From contig DHNU01000040.1 of the NCBI GenBank assembly GCA_002407645.1, positions 1 to 8,123 of the forward strand: a stretch of 8,123 bases of DNA. The letters run 5' to 3'. Every line of letters starts with the position of its first letter. The first letter of the stretch is position 1. The stretch comes from Ruminococcaceae bacterium UBA5408. GTDB taxonomy: Bacteria > Bacillota > Clostridia > Oscillospirales > Acutalibacteraceae. A program made the translations under genes and the position numbers. The notes below the pieces were generated by a model. It was not told the origin of the DNA and searched no databases. It was given only the letters and a program-made list of their open reading frames with translations. Below are positions 1 through 6,390 of this stretch, piece after piece.

Positions 1-101
1 TCATCAATCTCACCGCGAATTTCACGAGCGGAATGGTGGTCGATTTCACCGCTTAAAACTGCCGTCATTTCTCCATCCTTTAGAATTAGTCTGACGCCCA
101 T
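1..101 (-). CDS. spoIIAA: SpoIIAA-like anti-sigma factor antagonist (STAS domain), N-terminal part only
   Basis: The first 33 codons of a minus-strand gene are present; the rest lies beyond the left edge. The visible peptide contains GEIDHHSAREIR, which matches the first conserved block of SpoIIAA (GELDHHTA in Bacillus subtilis) at the expected distance from the start. SpoIIAA is a STAS-domain protein that, when unphosphorylated, binds the anti-sigma factor SpoIIAB and frees sigma-F in the forespore. The regulatory serine of the DSSGLG motif would lie outside the window. The start is supported by GGAGG at 109-113, seven bases before the ATG. In the family, spoIIAB and sigF usually follow; they would be off the left edge and cannot be confirmed. 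Another STAS antagonist such as RsbV is possible, but the DHHSA block favours SpoIIAA. Confidence 0.82.
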   Translation of the reverse strand, partial: MGVRLILKDGEMTAVLSGEIDHHSAREIRGEID

Positions 102-135
102 ACCGATACCTCCAATTTATATAATCGCAGTAGTA

Positions 136-192
136 TTAGCAAAAACAATGCATATTATTCACAGTTACTAAGAAATTATAAAAATTATTCAT
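136..192 (-). CDS. Putative 18-aa small ORF / leader peptide ahead of spoIIAA
   Basis: This short ORF encodes MNNFYNFLVTVNNMHCFC and ends in TAA, 34 bases before the spoIIAA start. Its ribosome binding site, AAGGAGGT at 198-205, is a full match to the anti-Shine-Dalgarno core and lies six bases (counted from GGAGG) before the ATG, so it is stronger than that of the sporulation gene itself. It is the first ORF after the folC terminator and would be translated first on any spoIIA transcript starting in this gap. The C-terminus carries two cysteines (CFC) and the middle is mildly hydrophobic. I do not recognise it. It could be a leader peptide, a small protein in its own right, or a fortuitous ORF behind a relic ribosome binding site. 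Confidence 0.4.
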   Translation of the reverse strand: MNNFYNFLVTVNNMHCFC

Positions 193-197
193 TTTAT

Positions 198-205
198 ACC
201 TCCTT
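198..205 (-). promoter_or_regulatory. Full-consensus ribosome binding site of the 18-aa ORF
   Basis: On the minus strand this reads AAGGAGGT, the longest match to the 16S 3' end that I found in the window. It sits at normal spacing from the ATG at 190-192. No other ORF on this strand could use it, and that is the main evidence that the small ORF is translated. Confidence 0.6.
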
Positions 206-227
206 AACAGTTTTCATAAACGATAAT

Positions 228-264
228 ATAACAAAATCCTCTATCTATAAAGATAAAGGATTTT
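228..264 (-). terminator. Rho-independent terminator of folC
   Basis: Arms 251-264 and 233-246 form a 14-base-pair stem around the four-base loop 247-250. The stem runs without a break only in minus-strand RNA, where the pair 256/241 is U·G; on the plus strand the same position is an A/C mismatch. That strand bias and the following U-rich run (UUUU G UU A U) mark it as a leftward terminator. It begins about 40 bases after the folC stop and separates the valS-folC unit from the spoIIAA region. Confidence 0.75.
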
Positions 265-302
265 CGGTAAATTTTTACTCGAATTTTGCGGACAAGCCAT
301 AT

Positions 303-1592
303 TTATTTTATATTTAGCATTTTTATTAAGCGAATCCGTGCATCTCCGGCAACATATAACGAACCACAGACAATTAAAACAGCGTTTTCATCAATCATTG
401 AAATACCTTTTTTAAGTGCTTCATCAATATCGTAAGCAGGTTCAGACTCTGTTTTTAGTTTAACAAAGAAATCACACAAATTCTGTGCACTCATTGCGCG
501 TGGGTTATTGGGGGTTACTGTTATTACTTTAGAAAATACTCCCTTAAAATTTTCTGTTGCGGTGTATATATCTTTATCGGCAAGCATTCCTACTACACCT
601 ATTATTTTTTTATCCGGAAAGTATTTTTTTATAGAATTTGCAAGCATTAAAGTTCCGTCCGGATTATGCGCTCCATCTATTATAATGTAAGGATTAGTTG
701 ACAGGACTTCAAGTCTTGCAGGAAAAGCAGCACAGGCAAAACCCGCTTCTATACTGTGGTCGGAAATTCTATAACCAATTTGTTTTAAAACTTCTAAAGC
801 ATATAGAGCTGTAACAGCATTTTTTATTTGATGCTCTCCGATAAACGGAACCTTTACAAGAAGCCCTCTATATTCAAGGCCCGTCCCAGTAATATTTGTT
901 GAAAGGACTTTAACACTTTTTTCATCTGAAAGGATAAATTTATTATGCCGTTCTTCTGCAATACTTTTTATTACATTAAACGCACCTTTAGGCTGGTCGG
1001 GATAACAAACCGTTATTCCGTTTTCTTTTATAATACCACATTTTTCAAAAGCAATTTCTTCAACCGTATCCCCTAATATTTGGGTATGGTCAAGTGAAAT
1101 TGATGTTATGACTGAAACAAGCGGAGTTTTTATTGTATTAGTTGCGTCGAATCTTCCGCCAAGTCCGACCTCCAATACAACAATATCGCAGTGTTTTTTG
1201 GCAAACCACTGCATCGCCATTGCCGTTATAAATTCAAACTCCGTTATAATCTCGTTATTTTCAGCCATTTCTTGAACATAAGGAAATGTAGTTTTGACAA
1301 GTTCAATCAGTTCTTCATGTGAAATCATTTCACCGTTAATCTGCATTCTTTCGCAAAAGTCCGATACATACGGTGAAGTAAACATTCCTGTTTTATATTT
1401 TGCTTTTTTTAACACCGAAGAAATCAGCGCACAAGTTGAACCTTTACCATTTGTCCCTGCTACATGAACAAACTTGAGTTTATCCTGTGGATTTCCTAAA
1501 AGTTTCAGAAGCTTATTGATTCTTTCCAAGCCGGGTTTACTTCCAAAACGCATAAGCGATGAAATTGTATTTAATGCATCTTCATAAGTCAT
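303..1592 (-). CDS. folC: Bifunctional folylpolyglutamate synthase / dihydrofolate synthase
   Basis: This Mur-ligase-family enzyme adds glutamate to dihydropteroate and to reduced folates in the cytoplasm, using ATP. Numbered from the chosen start (429 aa, normal length), the ATP-binding loop HVAGTNGKGST is at 43-53. The EVGLGGRFDATN block at 141-152 and ISLDHT at 165-170 follow. FEKCGIIK around 182-189 includes the region of the carbamylated lysine. DGAHNP is at 306-311 and GSLYVAGDAR at 410-419. I place the start at the ATG of 1590-1592 (MTYEDALNTI), which is how the family usually begins, with AGGTG twelve bases upstream. An in-frame GTG at 1605-1607 directly after a TAG would add five residues, but it overlaps that AGGTG. 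The gene follows valS with a 68-base gap, an order known from Bacillus. It could be co-transcribed by read-through of the intervening hairpin. Confidence 0.95.
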   Translation of the reverse strand: MTYEDALNTISSLMRFGSKPGLERINKLLKLLGNPQDKLKFVHVAGTNGKGSTCALISSVLKKAKYKTGMFTSPYVSDFCERMQINGEMISHEELIELVKTTFPYVQEMAENNEIITEFEFITAMAMQWFAKKHCDIVVLEVGLGGRFDATNTIKTPLVSVITSISLDHTQILGDTVEEIAFEKCGIIKENGITVCYPDQPKGAFNVIKSIAEERHNKFILSDEKSVKVLSTNITGTGLEYRGLLVKVPFIGEHQIKNAVTALYALEVLKQIGYRISDHSIEAGFACAAFPARLEVLSTNPYIIIDGAHNPDGTLMLANSIKKYFPDKKIIGVVGMLADKDIYTATENFKGVFSKVITVTPNNPRAMSAQNLCDFFVKLKTESEPAYDIDEALKKGISMIDENAVLIVCGSLYVAGDARIRLIKMLNIK

Positions 1593-1604
1593 CTTCTTAT
1601 ATTG

Positions 1605-1609
1605 CACCT
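1605..1609 (-). promoter_or_regulatory. Ribosome binding site deciding the folC start
   Basis: The minus strand reads AGGTG here, twelve bases before the ATG at 1590-1592. The GTG inside it is the longest possible start of the folC frame, just after an in-frame TAG. With no Shine-Dalgarno before that GTG, using this AGGTG as the binding site and the ATG as the start is the simpler reading. The spacing is slightly long. Confidence 0.45.
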
Positions 1610-1619
1610 ACATTCTATA

Positions 1620-1652
1620 TAAATAAAACATTGGACGGACATTTGTCCGCCC
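1620..1652 (-). terminator. Hairpin between valS and folC (terminator or attenuator)
   Basis: Arms 1645-1652 and 1633-1640 give an 8-base-pair GC-rich stem, GGGCGGAC / GUCCGUCC, with the loop AAAU. It is unbroken only in minus-strand RNA because of a G·U pair. It is followed by AAUGUUUUAUUUAUAU, a U-rich but interrupted tail that starts two to four bases off the stem. It begins about nine bases after the valS stop. The imperfect U-tract suggests partial termination, which would lower folC expression relative to valS. Confidence 0.58.
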
Positions 1653-1660
1653 TCAGTTTA

Positions 1661-4285
1661 TTATTTTAACGCTTCTATACTTGCTTTAATAAGAGTTATA
1701 TGTTCGCTAAGTTTCTCAGCGTTCTGCTTTACACCTTCAACAACATTTGCAGGTGCTTTGGACATAAAGTTCTTATTATTGAGTTTTGTCTGCGCATTTG
1801 AATATTGTTTTTCTGCAGACTCAAGTTCTTTTGAAAGACGCGCAAGTTCAGCCTCTTTGTCAACAAGTTCGTCCGTTGGAATATAAATCTGTGCATTTGA
1901 AGTAACAATAGTAGTTGCGCCTTTGATATCGTACTCTTTGCCTATTTCCACTTCATTTGCATAAGCAAGCTTTTTAATTATAGCCTTTCCTTCTTCAAAA
2001 ACATCTTTATCGTTTGACGCGATATATAAATGAGTTTTTCTTGAAGGCAGAACATTCATTTCTGAACGGCGGTTTCTTATTCCTCGAATTGCTTCCATAA
2101 TAGAATTCATATTTTCCGCATCTTTTTGGAAACTGTGAGTTTCTTCATATATAGGCCAGCTTGAAACCATAATGGAATCGCCTTCGTGCGGAAGCGTCTG
2201 CCAAATTTCTTCAGTTATATACGGCATAAACGGATGGAGAAGTTTTAAAGTTCCCGACATAACCCATACAAGAACCTGTCGAACAGCCTGAGCGGCTTTT
2301 TCATCATCCGAGTTTAAGCGTATTTTAGCGATTTCAATATACCAGTCGCAGAATTCGTCCCATAAAAAGTCATAAAGTTTTTGAACTGCTATACCGAGTT
2401 CAAAATTTTCTAAATTATCAGTAATTTCCTTTGTAACATTGTTGAAAGAATCGATAATCCATTTGTCCTCAAGAGCAAGCTCACATGGAAGTTCATTTTT
2501 TACATCATGTCCTTCTATATTCATAAGGATAAAACGTGAAGCATTCCATATTTTATTTGCAAAGTTGCGGCTCGCCTCAACTTTATCGTCAGAAAAACGC
2601 ATATCGTTTCCGGGGCTGTTTCCTGTTGCAAGCATAAACCTCAACGCATCTGCGCCGTATTTATCTATTATCTCAAGTGGGTCAATACCGTTACCCAAAG
2701 ATTTACTCATTTTTCTTCCTTGTGAATCGCGTACAAGTCCATGTATAAGAACCGTATTAAATGGTACTTCTCCGGTTTGCTCAATCGCTGAGAAAATCAT
2801 TCGTGCAACCCAGAAGAAAATAATATCGTAACCTGTAACAAGTGTATCTGTGGGATAAAAATATTTAAGTTCAGGAGTAACATCTGGCCAGCCGAGGGTT
2901 GAAAACGGCCAAAGTGCCGAACTGAACCAAGTATCCAAAGTATCTTCGTCCTGCTTCAAATTTTTTGAGCCGCATTTTGGGCATACATGAGGTTCTTCAC
3001 GAGCAATTACAGTTTCACCGCAGTCTTGACAGTACCAAGCCGGTATTCTGTGTCCCCACCAAAGTTGACGGGAAATACACCAATCTTTAATATTTTCCAT
3101 CCAATGATAATAAATTTTTTCAAAGCGTTCGGGAACAAATTTAACTTTGCCTTTTTTAACTTCTTCAATTGCAGGTTCCGCTAAAGGTTTCATTTTGACA
3201 AACCACTGCTTTGAAACCTTAGGTTCAACAATAGTTCCGCAACGGTAGCATGAACCCACATTATGTTTAATCGGCTCAACTTTAATTAAAAATCCCTGTT
3301 TTTCCAACTCTTCAACTATTTTTTTACGTGCTTCAAGAGCCGGCATTCCCGCATATTTTCCGGCATTTTCGTTCATGTTTCCGCTGTCATCCATAACATT
3401 GATTACCTCAAGATTATGGCGTAGACCAACTTCAAAGTCGTTCGGGTCATGCGCAGGTGTAATTTTAACAACACCTGTTCCAAACTCACGTTCAACATAT
3501 TCATCCGCTATCAGCGGAATTTCACGGTTAACAATAGGTAATATTAAAGTTTTACCTACCAAATCTTTATAGCGCTCATCTTCAGGATGTACTGCTACTG
3601 CTGTATCACCGAGCATTGTTTCCGGTCTTGTCGTTGCAAGTTCTATATATCCGCTGCCGTCTTTAAAAGGATAACGAAGGTGCCAGAAAAATCCGTCGCG
3701 TTCCGCAAATTCAACTTCCGCATCGGAAATTGAAGTTTTACAGTGTGGACACCAGTTTATGATTCGTTCGCCGTGGTAAATTAATCCTTTATCATAAAGA
3801 CGTACAAATACTTCGCGTACCGCCTTTGAACAGCCATCGTCCAAAGTAAAACGTTCACGTTCCCAATCACAAGAAGAACCTAATTTTTTAAGCTGCTGGA
3901 TTATTCTTCCACCGAACTTCTCTTTCCATTTCCATGCTCTGTCCAAAAAAGCTTCACGGCCGATATCTTCTTTGGTAATTCCTTCTTTTCTCATTGCCTC
4001 AACAATTTTAGCCTCTGTAGCAATGGATGCATGGTCAGTTCCCGGGAGCCAAAGTGCAGAATAGCCCTGCATTCTTCTCCAGCGTATAAGTATATCCTGC
4101 AATGTTTCATCAAGGGCGTGTCCCATGTGTAGCTGCCCCGTAATATTCGGTGGCGGAATGACAATAGTATATGGCTTTTTCTTTGCGTCCGGCTCAGCGT
4201 GAAAATATCCGCCGGAAAGCCAGAAGTCATAAATTCTGTCTTCCACTTCCTGTGGGTTATAGGTTTTTGCAAGTTCCTTGCTCAT
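1661..4285 (-). CDS. valS: Valyl-tRNA synthetase
   Basis: This class I aminoacyl-tRNA synthetase charges tRNA-Val with valine and edits mischarged threonine. At 874 aa it is full length. The HIGH-type motif is HMGH at 53-56, after the typical PPPNITG. The CP1 editing domain shows [17 protein letters not shown] (218-234) and [16 protein letters not shown] (269-284). KMSKS is at 525-529. Cysteine pairs at 179/182, 346/349, 419/422 and 435/438 are likely zinc-binding knuckles. The anticodon-binding region is followed by a C-terminal coiled coil (about 805-874), as in other ValS. The start is fixed by AGGAGG at 4293-4298, seven bases upstream of the ATG. A separate promoter lies at 4344-4372, and the roughly 50-base leader is too short for a T-box riboswitch. 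The frame is intact, with no missing motif. Confidence 0.99.
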   Translation of the reverse strand: MSKELAKTYNPQEVEDRIYDFWLSGGYFHAEPDAKKKPYTIVIPPPNITGQLHMGHALDETLQDILIRWRRMQGYSALWLPGTDHASIATEAKIVEAMRKEGITKEDIGREAFLDRAWKWKEKFGGRIIQQLKKLGSSCDWERERFTLDDGCSKAVREVFVRLYDKGLIYHGERIINWCPHCKTSISDAEVEFAERDGFFWHLRYPFKDGSGYIELATTRPETMLGDTAVAVHPEDERYKDLVGKTLILPIVNREIPLIADEYVEREFGTGVVKITPAHDPNDFEVGLRHNLEVINVMDDSGNMNENAGKYAGMPALEARKKIVEELEKQGFLIKVEPIKHNVGSCYRCGTIVEPKVSKQWFVKMKPLAEPAIEEVKKGKVKFVPERFEKIYYHWMENIKDWCISRQLWWGHRIPAWYCQDCGETVIAREEPHVCPKCGSKNLKQDEDTLDTWFSSALWPFSTLGWPDVTPELKYFYPTDTLVTGYDIIFFWVARMIFSAIEQTGEVPFNTVLIHGLVRDSQGRKMSKSLGNGIDPLEIIDKYGADALRFMLATGNSPGNDMRFSDDKVEASRNFANKIWNASRFILMNIEGHDVKNELPCELALEDKWIIDSFNNVTKEITDNLENFELGIAVQKLYDFLWDEFCDWYIEIAKIRLNSDDEKAAQAVRQVLVWVMSGTLKLLHPFMPYITEEIWQTLPHEGDSIMVSSWPIYEETHSFQKDAENMNSIMEAIRGIRNRRSEMNVLPSRKTHLYIASNDKDVFEEGKAIIKKLAYANEVEIGKEYDIKGATTIVTSNAQIYIPTDELVDKEAELARLSKELESAEKQYSNAQTKLNNKNFMSKAPANVVEGVKQNAEKLSEHITLIKASIEALK

Positions 4286-4343
4286 AGATTTTCCTCCTGC
4301 ATTTTATCCCTGAATTTCACTTTTAAATTAAAATAACTGTATA

Positions 4344-4372
4344 ATTATTACATTCTAATTCAGATTTGTCAA
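4344..4372 (-). promoter_or_regulatory. Sigma-A-type promoter for valS(-folC)
   Basis: The minus strand carries a perfect -35 TTGACA (4367-4372), a 17-base spacer, and the -10 AATAAT (4344-4349) preceded by TGT, an extended -10. The -35 begins only two bases after the stop codon of the upstream LURP-one gene. Transcription would start near 4337, giving a leader of about 50 bases before the valS ATG. Confidence 0.7.
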
Positions 4373-4374
4373 TT

Positions 4375-4866
4375 TTAGCTTACCGGTAAAGGTTTTGCCG
4401 AGCCTCCTATTAATGTGCTGTCCAAAATAACAGCAATACACAGACATAAAATAACGTTGCTTTCATCCAAAATATCGACTGCAAAGCAATCGCCGTTTTC
4501 GTTCCAGCATCTGCCGTGTGTCATGATTACTGACGAATCAGTATCTATTAAATCATACGAACGAGTAAGCAAATCACCGCGAAAGCGCCATTTTTTTCCC
4601 TTTATTTTTATCATATTATGCGATGATGCAAGGTTTTGGGTAACATGTGCCTTATCATTATCATCTATTGTTATAGTATATTTTGAAATAGTCGGAAATC
4701 CAACTTTAGAAATGCGGGCTACCTGACTTTTACCTTTGTCCAATAAATAATACTTACTGCCAATAGAAGTTGTATCGCCGGTAACACAGTAAACAGACTG
4801 ACCGACTGAATCTATTATTGTAAATAGAGCATCTGTACCGGTACTCTGGTTAATGTAAAACTTCAT
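4375..4866 (-). CDS. LURP-one-related (Tubby-like / YxjI-type) small protein
   Basis: This is a 163-aa protein with the features of the LURP-one-related family: an MKFYINQ start, alternating short beta-strand segments, and a C-terminal block WNENGDCFAVDILDE followed by a hydrophobic helix (about 138-153, ending in AVILDSTLI). Known members fold as a 12-stranded beta barrel around a central hydrophobic helix, related to Tubby C-terminal and scramblase domains. Bacterial members such as B. subtilis YxjI have no settled function. No signal peptide is seen, so the protein is probably cytoplasmic or peripheral. The start is supported by GGAGG at 4874-4878, seven bases upstream. It has its own promoter and is divergent from the DUF3810 gene. 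No clear terminator separates it from the valS promoter, so some read-through into valS is possible. Family assignment rests on pattern only. Confidence 0.75.
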   Translation of the reverse strand: MKFYINQSTGTDALFTIIDSVGQSVYCVTGDTTSIGSKYYLLDKGKSQVARISKVGFPTISKYTITIDDNDKAHVTQNLASSHNMIKIKGKKWRFRGDLLTRSYDLIDTDSSVIMTHGRCWNENGDCFAVDILDESNVILCLCIAVILDSTLIGGSAKPLPVS

Positions 4867-4902
4867 GTGTCAGCCTCCAAATAGTAAATGTGTTTAATAA
4901 TT

Positions 4903-4931
4903 ATTGTACCATTTTTTAGGCATGTAGGCAA
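4903..4931 (-). promoter_or_regulatory. Sigma-A-type promoter for the LURP-one gene
   Basis: The minus strand reads TTGCCT (4926-4931), a 17-base spacer, and TACAAT (4903-4908) with TGG just before it, an extended -10. The predicted start near 4896 leaves a leader of about 30 bases that includes the GGAGG. An AATAATTATT palindrome (4896-4905) overlaps the -10 and start. Confidence 0.62.
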
Positions 4932-4944
4932 CTAAAATTACATG
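4921..4944. repeat. CATGTA-N12-TACATG inverted repeat (possible operator)
   Basis: Two exact 6-base half-sites, CATGTA (4921-4926) and TACATG (4939-4944), face each other across 12 bases. They bracket the -35 of the leftward promoter, a position where a repressor would block it. The half-sites are short, so a chance match is quite possible. Confidence 0.3.
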
Positions 4945-5008
4945 AGCACATAATCAATAAAATTCGTAATATTTTGCTTTTCTAATATTATTTCCTATTT
5001 CTTAATCA

Positions 5009-5037
5009 TTGACGTTACATTTTACTTATAATACAAT
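5009..5037 (+). promoter_or_regulatory. Sigma-A-type promoter for the DUF3810 gene
   Basis: TTGACG (5009-5014), a 17-base spacer and TACAAT (5032-5037) form a good vegetative promoter. An overlapping TATAAT (5027-5032) is too close to the -35 (12 bases). Transcription would start near 5044, leaving a very short leader of about 17 bases that holds only the ribosome binding site. Confidence 0.65.
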
Positions 5038-5047
5038 AAATATGAAA

Positions 5048-5057
5048 CGGATGTGAT
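5048..5057 (+). promoter_or_regulatory. Ribosome binding site deciding the TTG start of the DUF3810 gene
   Basis: ACGGATGTGAT (5047-5057) matches the extended Shine-Dalgarno AAGGAGGTGAT at all but two positions and lies directly before the TTG at 5061. No in-frame ATG occurs before codon 13, which falls inside the first membrane segment and has no comparable binding site. The TTG is therefore the best start. Confidence 0.55.
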
Positions 5058-5060
5058 TTT

Positions 5061-6164
5061 TTGAATAATATTTTTAAACTAAAAAGAATATGGCTGATGA
5101 TTTTATTTCCGATTGGCCTAATAGTATCATATATTGCTCGAGAAATTCCTTCTTTTGCGGAATGGTATTCGAACACAATATACTATTACATATCGCGGGG
5201 CATAAATTTTATAACTTCTCTTGTACCTTTTTCAATTGCAGAAATCATCGTATTGTGTTTTATTTTGTTCGTATTGGTTTATATTATTATTTACATATTT
5301 AAATTAATTAAATATAAAGAAAACAGAAAAGTTACTGCAATTAAATTTATTTTAAATCCTATTTGTTTTGGGTGTACATTGTATTTTATTTTTGTTATGT
5401 TCTGTTCTATTAACTATTCAAGATTTACATTTGCGCAAACCTGTGGCCTTGAAGTTAAGCCTTCGTCAGAATCCGAACTTATTGAACTATGCAGCGCAAT
5501 TGCAGACGAAGTCAATATTTCACGGAAGTCTGTTACTACAGACAACAAAAATGTAATGAAACTTAGTAACTCTGATATTTATGCTGCCGCAAAAGAGGCA
5601 CAAAAATCATTTGATAAAATAAATAGTGATTATCCTTTGCTCCGCTCGGGATACGGTCAGCCTAAACCTGTATTATCTTCACGTCTTATGTCATACTGTA
5701 ATATTACGGGTATATTTTTTCCCTTTACTTTTGAAGCTAATGTAAACACTGATGTGCCTGACTATTCAATTCCTTCTACTATGTGCCATGAACTTGCTCA
5801 TCTTCGAGGTTATATGCGAGAAGACGAAGCCAATTTTATTGGATATCTTGCCTGCAAAAAAAGTGAAAGAGCCGACTTTCAGTATTCAGGCAAAATGCTT
5901 GCTTTTATTAATGCATCAAATGCTCTGTTTTCAGCAGACCCTAAAGAAGCTGAAAAAGTTTATTCAAAACTTAGTAGTGGTGTTCTCACAGATTTAATAA
6001 ATAACTCGGAATATTGGAAACAATTTGAAGGGCCTGCAGCAGAAACTGCGAACAAAGTAAATGACAGTTATTTAAAAGCAAATAATCAGCATGATGGAGT
6101 TAAAAGCTACGGAAGAATGGTAGACCTTTTACTCGCAGAATACAGGAAGAATAAACCTCAATAA
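5061..6164 (+). CDS. DUF3810-family membrane protein with HExxH metallopeptidase motif
   Basis: This 367-aa protein has three likely membrane segments (about 11-26, 57-80 and 94-116) followed by a large soluble part. HELAH at 243-247 in the context STMCHELAHLRGYMREDEANF is the DUF3810 signature. It gives two histidine zinc ligands and the catalytic Glu244; Glu254 or Glu256 of EDEANF could be the third ligand. The sequence therefore looks like an intact zincin-type membrane protease, though no member has, to my knowledge, a known substrate. With three segments and a basic KLIKYKENRK loop after the second, the catalytic domain is likely outside the membrane, but the topology is uncertain. The start codon is TTG with an extended Shine-Dalgarno. 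It has its own promoter, is divergent from the LURP-one gene and convergent with the PASTA gene, so it looks monocistronic. Confidence 0.9.
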   Translation: MNNIFKLKRIWLMILFPIGLIVSYIAREIPSFAEWYSNTIYYYISRGINFITSLVPFSIAEIIVLCFILFVLVYIIIYIFKLIKYKENRKVTAIKFILNPICFGCTLYFIFVMFCSINYSRFTFAQTCGLEVKPSSESELIELCSAIADEVNISRKSVTTDNKNVMKLSNSDIYAAAKEAQKSFDKINSDYPLLRSGYGQPKPVLSSRLMSYCNITGIFFPFTFEANVNTDVPDYSIPSTMCHELAHLRGYMREDEANFIGYLACKKSERADFQYSGKMLAFINASNALFSADPKEAEKVYSKLSSGVLTDLINNSEYWKQFEGPAAETANKVNDSYLKANNQHDGVKSYGRMVDLLLAEYRKNKPQ

Positions 6165-6185
6165 ATCGGTATATGTTTTATTGAG
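6157..6185 (+). terminator. Weak hairpin overlapping the DUF3810 stop codon
   Basis: CTCAATAAA (6157-6165) and TTTATTGAG (6177-6185) pair perfectly over nine bases around an 11-base loop, with the stop codon inside the left arm. It is followed by TAACCCTTTT, so the U-run begins seven bases late. It may end rightward transcription, but the AU-rich stem and poor tail make it weak. Confidence 0.33.
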
Positions 6186-6200
6186 TAACCCTTTTGACAT

Positions 6201-6255
6201 AAAAAATCACCCCCAAAGTTATTTCAGTATTATATACTGTCTAACTTTAGAGGTG
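6201..6255 (-). terminator. Strong Rho-independent terminator of the PASTA pseudokinase gene
   Basis: In minus-strand RNA, CACCUCUAAAGUUA (6242-6255) pairs with UAACUUUGGGGGUG (6208-6221) over 14 base pairs, including two G·U. A small internal loop follows, then a second 6-base-pair stem (6234-6239 with 6225-6230) capped by three bases. The hairpin is followed by A and U6 (6206-6201). On the plus strand the two G·U pairs become A/C mismatches and there is no U-tract, so it acts leftward. It starts about 135 bases after the stop codon at 6391. Confidence 0.85.
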
Positions 6256-6259
6256 TAAT

Positions 6260-6284
6260 TCAGAGCCTATTTTTAGGAATCTGA
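6260..6284 (-). other. Second hairpin in the 3' untranslated region of the PASTA gene
   Basis: TCAGA-CCTA (6260-6269) pairs with TAGG-TCTGA (6274-6284) around a four-base loop, with one base opposite two in the middle. It lies four bases from the terminator above, within the same leftward transcript. It has no U-tract of its own and may simply protect the mRNA end or be part of a structured 3' region. The rest of the 226-base gap (6165-6390) shows only short palindromes such as TAGCGCTA and CTATATATAG near 6361-6374, and no ORF with a ribosome binding site. Confidence 0.35.
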
Positions 6285-6390
6285 GATAATGTTGCATTTT
6301 TAAACATAGTATTATGAAATAACACCACAGAAGAATCATTAGAACAAACTCCTCTTATTGTAGCGCTATATATAGTAAAACTTAAGCTTA

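Noticed and set aside
223..262. Promoter for spoIIAA: a sigma-H type site (AGGATTT near 233-239) or a sigma-A type site (TTTATA-17-TATTAT, 251 to 223)
   Set aside because: The AGGATTT has no GAAT element at 11-12 bases (the nearest GAAA is too far). The sigma-A-like match is only moderate and lies within the folC terminator. The real promoter could not be fixed from sequence alone.
2439..2831. 130-codon plus-strand open frame opposite valS
   Set aside because: It lies entirely antisense to the well-conserved valS catalytic region, has no ribosome binding site and encodes no recognisable domain; it is a shadow of the codon bias.
4415..4726. 103-codon plus-strand open frame opposite the LURP-one gene
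   Set aside because: The minus-strand gene has a good ribosome binding site, a promoter and family features; the plus-strand frame has none of these.
5042..5056. Four-codon mini-ORF (MKRM) before the DUF3810 start
   Set aside because: It would begin at or before the predicted transcription start and has no ribosome binding site; its bases are better explained as the Shine-Dalgarno of the TTG start.
6194..6222. TTGACA at 6194-6199 as the -35 of a small RNA promoter in the convergent gap
   Set aside because: No acceptable -10 lies 16-18 bases downstream (AGTTAT/GTTATT at best), and the same bases are explained by the U-tract and stem of the leftward terminator.
6208..6284. Tandem inverted repeats as a MITE or other mobile element
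   Set aside because: There are no matching outer termini or target-site duplication, and the strand-specific G·U pairing with a U6 tail fits a terminator better.
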